Both the position numbers and the translations under genes were made by a program. Shown piece by piece: positions 1 to 8,633 of a DNA stretch of 48,752 nt (within the stretch, counting starts at the first letter, position 1; the number at the start of each line of letters is the position of its first letter). The notes beneath the pieces are model-generated. The model searched no databases, had not been told where the DNA came from, and saw only the letters and a program-made list of their open reading frames with translations. This DNA is from Gammaproteobacteria bacterium (GTDB lineage: Bacteria > Pseudomonadota > Gammaproteobacteria > Steroidobacterales > Steroidobacteraceae): the NCBI GenBank assembly GCA_024642505.1, contig JAHEAZ010000015.1:1-48752 (forward strand). Reading direction: 5' to 3'.

Positions 1-722
1 GCCATCAGCACCAGGAAGACGGCGAACCCACGCCTGAGGGTATCCTGTGGAACACGATTGGCGTAGTGGCTGCCGACGACGCTGCCCGCAGCGCCGAGCA
101 CGACAAAGGTCATGAGCACCGGCCAGTCGAGCGTCTGGCCCTGTGCCGACAACAGGTGCAGGTGCTTGAAGAAGCCGGTAAAGGCATTGAGCGAGATGAT
201 GGCGAGGCTTGTGCCGATGGCCACGTGCATGGTCAGGCCGCCCAGCAGTACCAGCGCCGGGAGGATCAGGAAGCCGCCGCCGACCCCGACGAAGCCGGTC
301 AGGAGTCCCACGGCCAGGCCGTCGGCAACCACCTTCGCAATCGGCCGGGCGGCGCCTCCCATCGGCTGGTAGCCGCCGCGGCGAAACATCATCACCGAGG
401 CGACCAGCATGACAACGGCAAACACGGCAAGCTGCACGGCCCCGCTGACGTGCCCCGATAGCAGCGCCCCGCCATAGGTTCCAGCCATGCCCGGCAGGCC
501 GAACCACAGCACGCTGCGCCAATCGATCTGGCCGCGAGCGATATTCTGCAGCGCGCCGATCGAGGCAATGCTGCCGACCACGCCTAGTGATCCGGCGACC
601 GCGATCTTCTCCGGCTGCCCGACGAGGTAGACCAGCACCGGCACGGTGATGATGGATCCACCAGAGCCGAGCAGGCCGAGCGAAAGACCGATGGCGACTG
701 CGCCGAGCCATGCGAGCAGCAT
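1..722 (-). CDS. TauE/SafE-family membrane exporter (partial, C-terminus outside the window)
   Basis: The reverse strand reads open from an ATG at 722 to the window edge, giving about 240 residues of a very hydrophobic protein. Two glycine-rich repeats are visible: GLLGSGGS near residue 18, and GFVGVGGGFLILPAL in the second half. This internal duplication is the hallmark of TauE/SafE (DUF81) permeases, which export sulfite, sulfoacetate or related organosulfur anions across the inner membrane. It is divergent from a persulfide-dioxygenase-like gene, and that pairing is common in sulfide/persulfide detoxification loci, so sulfite is the likeliest substrate (inference). The C-terminus is not in the window. 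The family call is secure; the substrate is not. Confidence 0.85.
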   Translation of the reverse strand, partial: MLLAWLGAVAIGLSLGLLGSGGSIITVPVLVYLVGQPEKIAVAGSLGVVGSIASIGALQNIARGQIDWRSVLWFGLPGMAGTYGGALLSGHVSGAVQLAVFAVVMLVASVMMFRRGGYQPMGGAARPIAKVVADGLAVGLLTGFVGVGGGFLILPALVLLGGLTMHVAIGTSLAIISLNAFTGFFKHLHLLSAQGQTLDWPVLMTFVVLGAAGSVVGSHYANRVPQDTLRRGFAVFLVLM

Positions 723-858
723 GCTTTGAGTGTCCGCTGACAGCAGCGAACAGGATAATCGGCGCGGAGCAACCGGGGCCAGCGCAATTTCCCCGGTACG
801 GAAACCGCAAGGCGATTTCTGCGAAGATAGACGGAAATCGGAAGATGGGAGAGCAAGC

Positions 859-1710
<852 letters not shown>

Positions 1711-1720
1711 AGAGCTGAAT

Positions 1721-1829
1721 TCCGGGGACAGTTTACCTATTTGGGAATCACCGATCCTTCGCGTCTATCTGCCGAGCCAGGTTGTTACTACTAATTTAGC
1801 GGCGGACAAATGGGTAAACTGTCCCCGGA
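1721..1829. repeat. REPIN/MITE-like inverted-repeat element
   Basis: Two 22-base arms, 1721-1742 and 1808-1829, are reverse complements with one mismatch. Each begins or ends with TCCGGGGACAGTTTAC or its complement. The roughly 65 bases between them are less GC-rich than the surrounding DNA and have no ORF. The GGGGAC terminal core recurs at 10133-10180 and 11057-11079. This architecture resembles REP doublets mobilised by RAYT (Y1) transposases. No transposase is present here. The element fills the gap between the dioxygenase gene and the trp control region and could also end upstream transcription. Confidence 0.65.
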
Positions 1830-1838
1830 TTTGTGGTC

Positions 1839-1868
1839 TTGACCGCTGGCGCAGCGCCCCGCCATACT
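1839..1868 (+). promoter_or_regulatory. Candidate sigma-70 promoter of the trp operon
   Basis: TTGACC at 1839-1844 (five of six matches to the -35 consensus) is followed after 18 bases by CATACT at 1863-1868 (four of six matches to the -10). Transcription would start near 1875, just before the leader-peptide ATG at 1877. It lies directly downstream of the inverted-repeat element. Inferred by eye only; a promoter further upstream is possible. Confidence 0.45.
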
Positions 1869-1876
1869 GCTACGCA

Positions 1877-1954
1877 ATGGACAATCGCCCGACACGGCTT
1901 GCGACGATTCGCTGGTGGTGGCACCGCTCTTCGGAGTGGTCGTCGGGCGCGTAA
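1877..1954 (+). CDS. trpL: trp operon leader peptide
   Basis: A 25-codon ORF runs from ATG 1877 to TAA 1952-1954. Codons 13-15 (1913-1921) are three consecutive TGG Trp codons, and codon 21 (1937-1939) is a fourth. The peptide around them reads IRWWWHRSSEW. It precedes a terminator/antiterminator pair and then trpE. In proteobacterial trp attenuation, scarcity of charged tRNA-Trp stalls the ribosome on such codons and allows read-through into the structural genes. No clear Shine-Dalgarno sequence precedes the ATG; with the promoter proposed here the transcript would be nearly leaderless. It is too short for routine gene calling. The function is strongly supported by codon content and position. 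Confidence 0.88.
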   Translation: MDNRPTRLATIRWWWHRSSEWSSGA

Positions 1955-1988
1955 GCATTTTTTCGATACGAACCCGACCCATCTCCGA
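1931..1988 (+). promoter_or_regulatory. trp antiterminator pairing region
   Basis: Bases 1931-1947 can pair with 1973-1988. TCGGAG (1931-1936) pairs with CTCCGA (1983-1988), TGG (1937-1939) with CCA (1979-1981), and GTCGGG (1942-1947) with CCCGAC (1973-1978). That is 15 base pairs with small bulges. The structure uses the 5' arm of the downstream terminator, so the two are mutually exclusive. A ribosome stalled on Trp codons 13-15 leaves 1931-1947 mostly free, while one reaching the stop at 1952 covers it. This is the expected logic of tryptophan attenuation. Confidence 0.8.
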
Positions 1989-2012
1989 GCAGGTGCCGGG
2001 GGTGGGTTTTTT
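1977..2012 (+). terminator. trp attenuator (intrinsic terminator)
   Basis: A 10-bp stem forms between ACCCATCTCC (1977-1986) and GGGGGTGGGT (1998-2007), including two G-U pairs, with an 11-base loop. It is followed by an uninterrupted T run through 2012. It lies 23 bases after the leader-peptide stop and 37 bases before the trpE start, and competes with the antiterminator helix described above. Confidence 0.88.
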
Positions 2013-2049
2013 GTTGTCCGCTCCCCGCTGCCGGTGACACGAGGAGCTC

Positions 2050-3434
2050 ATGAAAGCGCCGTTCGACATTGCCGCGGACCTCGATACCCCGGTCTCCGCT
2101 TATCTGAAGCTGGAGCCTTTCAAGCCCCGTTTCCTGCTGGAAAGCGTCGAGGGCGGTGAGCGGCTAGCCCGCTACTCGTTTATCGGTTTCGGTGATTGCC
2201 TGGAGGTACGGCTCGACCGCTCCGGTCTGAGGGTCGGCCGCTCGATGCGGCCCATGCCCGGCAACCGCAACGAGCTGCTTGCGGAACTGCGCAGCGCGTT
2301 GAAGGCGGCGCCGCGGCCCCTGCCCGAGGTGGCGGGCGTCCCGCTCGCCGGCGGCCTGGTCGGGGTATCGGCCTATGACCTGGTCCGTTTCTTTGAGCGC
2401 CTGCCGGACAGGGCGCGTCCCGACCTGCCGGTTCCGGATGCCTGCTATCTGGCCCCGAAGTCGTTTCTGGTATTCGACCACGTGACTCGCGGCATGGCGC
2501 TGCTGCATGCCGGACCGGAGTCCGAACGGCAGTTGCTGCGCGCCGAGATCATCCGGGCGTTGCGTGGGCCGGTCCCCTCGCGAAAAGCGCGCATCCGGAT
2601 TGCGCCGCCGATCCCCAGCCTCAGCCGGGACGAGTTCCTGGCGGGCGTAGGACGCACCAAGGAGTACATTGCCGCGGGCGACGTCTATCAGCTGGTGCTG
2701 TCGATCCGGTTCATGGGCCAGTGCGAGCTCGATCCTTTCGAAGCCTACCGGGCACTAAGGCTACTCAATCCCTCGCCCTACATGTACTACTGCGACCTCG
2801 GCGACCTGACCGTCGTGGGTTCCTCACCAGAGGCGCTGGTCAAGCTAAACGCCGGCCGCGCCCAGCTGCGACCGATTGCCGGGACGCGGCCGCGCTCGGA
2901 CGATGGCGCCGTTGACCTCGCCCGGGAGCAGGAGCTGCTGGCGGACGCCAAGGAAAACGCTGAGCACGTGATGCTCGTCGACCTGGCGCGCAACGACCTG
3001 GGGCGGGTAGCCTCGGCCGGCTCGGTGCACGTCGATCCCTATCGGGTGATAGAGCGTTACAGTCACGTGATGCACATCGTGAGCGGCGTCAGCGGCCAGC
3101 TCGCGTCGGGCCGGGACATGTTCGACTTGTTCGCGGCGGCCTTCCCCGCCGGTACGCTGGTCGGCGCGCCCAAGGTGCGCGCCATGGAGATCATCGACGA
3201 GCTGGAGCCAGTGCGCCGCGGGCTCTACGGCGGCACGGTCGGCTATTTTGGCCACGGCGGCGACATGGACCAGGCGATCACCATCCGTACGCTGGTCTTT
3301 TCGGGGGATCGATACGTCTACCAGGCGGGTGCGGGAATCGTTGCCGACAGTTCGCCTGAGGCCGAGCACGAAGAAGTGCTGGCCAAGAGCGCCGTGCTCG
3401 CGCGCGCCCTGAAAATGGCGGAGGAAGGCCTGTG

Positions 3435-3435
<1 letters not shown>
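2050..3435 (+). CDS. trpE: Anthranilate synthase component I
   Basis: This 461-residue protein makes anthranilate from chorismate with ammonia supplied by TrpG, the first committed step of tryptophan synthesis. Near the N-terminus, LLES is the usual Trp feedback-binding motif. The chorismate-binding core is clear, with [18 protein letters not shown], the [19 protein letters not shown] segment, and [20 protein letters not shown]. The ATG at 2050 follows a strong GAGGAG ribosome-binding site. It is somewhat shorter than many TrpE proteins (about 490-520 residues). PabB was considered, but the operon position and the LLES motif favour TrpE. Its TGA overlaps the trpG ATG. Confidence 0.96.
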
Positions 3436-4027
<592 letters not shown>

Positions 4028-4028
<1 letters not shown>

Positions 4029-5062
4029 TGGCGAGGCCACTCAGGGAAACACTGGAGACGCTGCTGGAGCGCGGCGACCTCTCGGAACGGGAGGCGTTCG
4101 AGTTGCTGATCGCGCTGACCGACCAGGACATGGCACCGCCTATGGCTGGTGCGTTGCTCGCTGCGCTGCGTGCCAAGGGCGTGACTGCCGAGGAAGTTCG
4201 TGGCTTCGCAAGCGGAATGCGTTCTCTGGCGCGCCGCCCGCGGATTGCTCCAGGTGCGCCCGTGGCAGACGTTGTCGGCACGGGCGGCGACGGCTCGCAT
4301 ACCTTTAATTTGTCGACCGGCGCGGCGCTGCTGGCTGCGGCGGCTGGCGTGCGCATCGTCAAGCACGGCAACCGCTCGGTCTCCTCGCGTTCGGGCAGCG
4401 CCGACGTGCTGGAGCACCTGGGTCTCAGGCTGCCGCTCGACGAGGAGGCGGCGGGACGCTGCCTGGAGTCGACCGGCTTCACCTTCCTGTTCGCTCCACA
4501 CTATCACCCGGCAATGAAAGCCATCGCGCCGGTACGTGCGGCGCTCGGTATCCGCACGGTGTTCAACTTGCTCGGACCCCTGACCAATCCGGCCGAGGCA
4601 CCCTTTGCAGTAATTGGCGCGTGGAGCCTGGACATCGCGAAGCTGATGGCGGACACGCTGGCCGGCATGCCAATCGAGCGCATGTTCGTGTTGCACGGCG
4701 AGACCGGCTGGGACGAGCCGACGCCTGCGGCACCGTTTGCGCTGTTCGACGTGCACCCGGGATCCGTAGTCCGATACCGGCGCGAGGCGGAGGATTTTGG
4801 TCTGCCGACTTGCAGGCCGGAGCAGCTCAGGGGAGCCGACGCCGCGCACAATGCCGCGAAACTGGCGGAGGTATTGCGCGGCCGGGAACATGGCGCACAC
4901 CGCGATGCGTTGGTGATGGGCGCCGCGCTGGTGCTGGAGGTGACCGGGCTCTCACCTGACCCTCGCGCCGCGGCGCTCGCCGCGGCCGCGGCCATCGATG
5001 ATGGGCGCGCTGCACGGGTCCTCGATGCGCTGGCGGCCTTTGGCGCGACGCAGGACACTTGA
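4028..5062 (+). CDS. trpD: Anthranilate phosphoribosyltransferase
   Basis: This 344-residue protein transfers phosphoribose from PRPP to anthranilate. The PRPP-binding motif is VVGTGGDGSHTFNLST, followed by KHGNRSVSSRSGSADVLE and the anthranilate-site segment FLFAPHYHPAMK. Length and motifs match the family. The ATG at 4028 overlaps the trpG stop as ATGA, indicating translational coupling. The frame is open further upstream inside trpG, but family homology begins at this ATG. Confidence 0.96.
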
Positions 5063-5063
5063 A

Positions 5064-5987
5064 GTGAGCGGATTTCTCGACCAGATGGCGGCGGGTAGTC
5101 GGGACCGTGCAACGTCCGCCAGGGTTCGCGAGCCGCTAGCCACCTTGCGCGCACGCTGCATGGACTTGCCCTCGCCACCGGCGCTGGCGCTGGATGGCGG
5201 CTTCAACCTGATCGCGGAGTTGAAGCTGCGTTCGCCGGCACTCGGTGAACTGGGCAGCGCGAGCGACGACCTGGCGGGTCGCGTGACGACCTATGCGCGC
5301 TCAGGCGCTGCCGCGGTTTCGGTGCTGACCGAGCCGTCGCGCTTTTCCGGTTCGCTGCGACATTTGCGGGACGCGGCGGCCACCCTCGCACCGATGGGTG
5401 TGCCGGCGATGCGCAAGGATTTCCTGGTCGATCCGTACCAGCTGTACGAGGCCCGCGCAGTCGGCGCGGGCGGAGCGCTGCTGATCGTGCGGATGCTGTC
5501 GCACGCTGCGCTCGGCGAGATGCTGGATTGTGCGCGCGAACTCGGTTTGTTCGTTCTCATCGAGACGTTTGACGAGGCGGACATCGCTGCGGCGGAGCGG
5601 GGGATCGTGGCCGCTGCCGGGCGCGGAGGCGGGTGTCTGCCGGAGCGGACGAGTTCGGCTCGCGGAGCGGAGCGGAGCGGAGCGAGCGAAGCTGACGGCC
5701 CGGCCGACCAGCGCCCGCCAGCGGCGGGCGGCATCCTCCTCGGCGTCAACAGCCGCGACCTGCAGACCCTGGCGGTCGTACCGGAGCGCCTCGAGCAGCT
5801 GGCACCGGGTCTGCCACGCGAGTACCCGCGGGTGGCGGAGAGCGGAATGACAACACCTGCCGACGCGGCGCGCATGGTCCGCGCCGGCTACGACATGGTG
5901 CTCGTCGGCGGTGCGCTGATGTCGGCGCCGCACCCAGGTGCGCTGGTTCGGGCCATGCTCGAGGCGGGCAGGGCGGTGGCTGCGTGA
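5064..5987 (+). CDS. trpC: Indole-3-glycerol phosphate synthase with an unusual internal insertion
   Basis: This 307-residue TIM-barrel enzyme closes CdRP to indole-3-glycerol phosphate. The strand motifs appear in order: LIAELKLRSP, VSVLTEP, MRKDFLVDPYQ, ALLIVRML, FVLIETFDEADI, LLGVNSRDLQTL, VAESGM and MVLVGGALM. The start is GTG 5064, two bases after the trpD stop. Between strands 5 and 6, residues about 185-221 form an Ala/Gly/Arg-rich insertion encoded partly by four tandem CGGAG units (5663-5682). Typical proteins have only a short helix there, so the protein is about 40 residues longer than usual. The frame stays open and all catalytic motifs are kept, so activity is likely. It is a stand-alone trpC, not fused to trpF. 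Confidence 0.93.
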   Translation: MSGFLDQMAAGSRDRATSARVREPLATLRARCMDLPSPPALALDGGFNLIAELKLRSPALGELGSASDDLAGRVTTYARSGAAAVSVLTEPSRFSGSLRHLRDAAATLAPMGVPAMRKDFLVDPYQLYEARAVGAGGALLIVRMLSHAALGEMLDCARELGLFVLIETFDEADIAAAERGIVAAAGRGGGCLPERTSSARGAERSGASEADGPADQRPPAAGGILLGVNSRDLQTLAVVPERLEQLAPGLPREYPRVAESGMTTPADAARMVRAGYDMVLVGGALMSAPHPGALVRAMLEAGRAVAA

Positions 5988-6589
5988 AGCTGCTGGTGAA
6001 GGTCTGCGGCATGACGGATTCCGAGTCGCTCGAGGCCGCCATCACGGCAGGCGCAGATGCGATCGGATTCGTGTTTTACGGACCCTCGCCGCGCAATATT
6101 GCGCCGGCGGCTGCGGCGATCCTGGGTGCGAGAGTGCCACCGGGCGTCAGGAAGGTGGCGGTCACGCTGCATCCCGATCAGGGCTTCGTTGACGAGGTTT
6201 TGGCAGCGCTGACGCCGGACGTATGGCAGACAGACGCGGCTGACTTCCATTCGTTGAGGCTGCCGGCGGGAATCGAGCGCTGGCCGGTGTTCCGCAGCGG
6301 CGTGGTGCCAGCCCATTCGCTGCCTTCGAGGCTGCTGTTTGAAGGGCCGCGCAGCGGCACGGGCGAAGTATCCGACTGGAGCCAGGCGGCGGCGCTGGCT
6401 GGTCGCACTGAACTGATACTGGGCGGCGGCCTGACACCGGCCAATGTCACCAGCGCAGTGTCCACGGTGCGTCCTTTTGGTGTCGATGTGTCGAGCGGCG
6501 TGGAGTCGGCGCCTGGGCGGAAGGATCCGGCCCGTATATGGGAATTCGTAACGGCTGCGCGCGAGGCGGCCGCGGGAGTGACGGGATGA
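5984..6589 (+). CDS. trpF: Phosphoribosylanthranilate isomerase
   Basis: This 201-residue TIM-barrel protein catalyses the Amadori rearrangement of phosphoribosylanthranilate to CdRP. The catalytic Cys lies in KVCGMT near the N-terminus. Other family signatures are ADAIGFVFYGPSPRNI, ILGGGLTPANV and the phosphate-binding GVDVSSGVESAPGRKD. The start is GTG 5984, overlapping the trpC TGA. Its own stop overlaps the trpB ATG. Length is normal. Confidence 0.95.
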   Translation: MKLLVKVCGMTDSESLEAAITAGADAIGFVFYGPSPRNIAPAAAAILGARVPPGVRKVAVTLHPDQGFVDEVLAALTPDVWQTDAADFHSLRLPAGIERWPVFRSGVVPAHSLPSRLLFEGPRSGTGEVSDWSQAAALAGRTELILGGGLTPANVTSAVSTVRPFGVDVSSGVESAPGRKDPARIWEFVTAAREAAAGVTG

Positions 6590-7830
6590 GTTATGCGATC
6601 GACCCCGGGCAGGCGAAGGCGCTGCTCGAAATGGAACAGCGCGGCAGTTTTCCCGATCCACGGGGCCGCTTCGGGCCTTTCGGCGGACGCTACGTGCCCG
6701 AAACACTGGTCCCGGCGCTCGACCGGTTGGAGGACGGCGTGCGCCGTTACCTGCACGCGCCCGAGTTCCAGCAGGAGTTCTCCAGCGAACTGCACAGCTG
6801 GGCCGGCCGCCCGACGCCGCTCACTCACGCGCGCGAGCTGTCGAGGCGATGGGGCGCGGACGTGTGGTTGAAACGCGAGGACCTCGCTCACACCGGCGCG
6901 CACAAGATCAATAACGCGATCGGGCAGGCGCTGCTGGCCAAGCGACTGGGTGCGAAGCGCATCGTTGCGGAGACGGGCGCCGGTCAGCACGGGGTCGCGA
7001 GTGCCGCTGCCTGCGCCCGCTTCGGCATGCCCTGCGTCGTCTATATGGGTGCGGTGGATACCGAGAGACAGGCGCCAAACGTAGGCCGGATGAAACTGCT
7101 CGGAGCCGAAGTAATTCCCGTGACGAGCGGCGACCAGACGCTGCGCGCGGCGATCGACGAGGCGTTGCGCGACTGGGTGTCCGACCCAGCCGGTACCTAC
7201 TACCTTCTCGGTTCGGCGGTGGGTCCGCACCCATACCCATACCTGGTGCGCGAGCTGCAGTCGGTGATCGGCAAGGAAAGCCGGCAACAGATTGTCGAGC
7301 GTGCTGGCGGACTGCCGGACGTGGCGGTCGCCTGCGTCGGCGGCGGCTCCAATGCCATCGGCCTGTTTCATCCGTTCATCAACGATGCCACTGTCGCCCT
7401 GCTTGGAATCGAGGCAGGTGGTCGCGGTCCTGGACTCGGCGACAACTCGGCCACGCTGAGCTTCGGCAGGCCCGGTGTGCTGCAGGGTTGCTACACGATG
7501 ATCCTCCAGGACGATGACGGGCAGGTCCAGGAAACACACTCTGTCTCTGCCGGGCTCGACTACTCCGGCGTGGGGCCGGAGCATGCTCTGCTGATGGCCA
7601 CGGGCCGGGTGACCTACCTGCAGGCCACCGATGACGAGGCCCTCGATGCGCTGGCGGAGTGTTGCCGCGCGGAAGGTATCCTGCCGGCGATCGAGACGGC
7701 GCACGCGTTTGCCGGGGCGCGGCGCTGGGCGCGGGATAATCCGGGCGGACGCATACTGATTGGCCTGTCCGGGCGCGGCGACAAGGACATGCCGACTCTG
7801 CAGAAGACGCTGCTGAGGGGAAAGCTGTGA
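6586..7830 (+). CDS. trpB: Tryptophan synthase beta chain
   Basis: This 414-residue PLP enzyme condenses indole with serine. The PLP lysine (about Lys107) is in HTGAHKINNAIGQ, with AETGAGQHG, the phosphate-binding GGGSNAIG, and the C-terminal LSGRGDKD. The ATG at 6586 overlaps the trpF stop (ATGA). The same frame is open slightly upstream, but conservation starts here. It works as an alpha2-beta2 complex with TrpA, encoded next with overlapping codons. Confidence 0.97.
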   Translation: MSYAIDPGQAKALLEMEQRGSFPDPRGRFGPFGGRYVPETLVPALDRLEDGVRRYLHAPEFQQEFSSELHSWAGRPTPLTHARELSRRWGADVWLKREDLAHTGAHKINNAIGQALLAKRLGAKRIVAETGAGQHGVASAAACARFGMPCVVYMGAVDTERQAPNVGRMKLLGAEVIPVTSGDQTLRAAIDEALRDWVSDPAGTYYLLGSAVGPHPYPYLVRELQSVIGKESRQQIVERAGGLPDVAVACVGGGSNAIGLFHPFINDATVALLGIEAGGRGPGLGDNSATLSFGRPGVLQGCYTMILQDDDGQVQETHSVSAGLDYSGVGPEHALLMATGRVTYLQATDDEALDALAECCRAEGILPAIETAHAFAGARRWARDNPGGRILIGLSGRGDKDMPTLQKTLLRGKL

Positions 7831-8603
7831 TGCAGCCGCACGAGACCATTGCGCACGCCATCGCCGCGGCAGCCCGGAAGGGTGCGCCCGCGATCGTCGC
7901 GTTCCTGACTGCCGGCTTTCCACGCAAGCAGGACTTTGCGGCACAACTCGCTGCGATCGGCGAGGCGGCCGACGTGGTTGAAATCGGGGTGCCTTTCTCC
8001 GATCCCATGGCCGATGGCATGACCATCCAGCGCTCGAGCCACGCCGCCCTGCAGCAGGGGATCTCGTTGCAATGGATCCTCGACACGCTCAGCGAGCTGC
8101 CGACCAGGCCAAGTGCCCCGCTGCTGCTCATGAGCTATCTGAATCCTCTGCTGGCCTATGGACTCGATCGATTGCCCGGGGCGGCGCACGCGGCCGGTAT
8201 CGCCGGCTTCATCGTGCCGGACCTGCCGTTTGAGGAAAGCGATGAGCTACGCACCGCGCTCGAATCGGAGGGCCTCGCGCTGGTACAGATGGTCACGCCG
8301 GTCACGCCAGCGACCCGGCTGGCGATGCTCTGCCAGTCGGCGCGCGGCTTCGTCTATGCAGTGACCATGACGGGGACTACCGGCAAAAGCGTGGCGGTTC
8401 CCGACGATGTTCTGGATTACATGGATCGGGTGCGCGCAATCTCGCCTGTGCCGGTCTGCGCAGGCTTCGGGATTCGCAGCGCGGAGCAGGTTGAGCGCAT
8501 GGCCGGGCACGTCGACGGCGTCGTAGTCGGCTCGGCGCTGGTCGAGGTGCTCGAACGCGGCGACGATCCAGCCAGTTTCCTGAGGGGACTGCGAGGCGGC
8601 TGA
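7830..8603 (+). CDS. trpA: Tryptophan synthase alpha chain
   Basis: This 257-residue TIM-barrel protein cleaves indole-3-glycerol phosphate and passes indole to TrpB. The catalytic Glu and Asp are in VEIGVPFSDPMADG; most relatives have Pro where this protein has Met (ADGMTIQ). GFGIRSAEQV and DGVVVGSALVE form the phosphate site. ATG 7830 follows GAGGGGAAAG and overlaps the trpB stop as TGATG. It is the last gene of the operon; no intrinsic terminator is evident in the 30 bases before the next gene. Confidence 0.96.
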   Translation: MQPHETIAHAIAAAARKGAPAIVAFLTAGFPRKQDFAAQLAAIGEAADVVEIGVPFSDPMADGMTIQRSSHAALQQGISLQWILDTLSELPTRPSAPLLLMSYLNPLLAYGLDRLPGAAHAAGIAGFIVPDLPFEESDELRTALESEGLALVQMVTPVTPATRLAMLCQSARGFVYAVTMTGTTGKSVAVPDDVLDYMDRVRAISPVPVCAGFGIRSAEQVERMAGHVDGVVVGSALVEVLERGDDPASFLRGLRGG

Positions 8604-8633
8604 CAGCAGCTGCCGAGGCTTCAACGGGGGTAT

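Noticed and set aside
730-858. Upstream extension of the persulfide dioxygenase ORF
   Set aside because: The residues before ATG 859 are not family-like, and the good ribosome-binding site is at 850-856.
5598-5740. Frameshift or pseudogene in trpC
   Set aside because: The frame is intact through the insertion, and all later barrel motifs are present, so the gene is not broken by what is seen.
6178-7944. Very long minus-strand ORF (588 codons) opposite trpF/trpB
   Set aside because: It is fully antisense to trpF and trpB, which have clear motifs. No ribosome-binding site or domain was seen.
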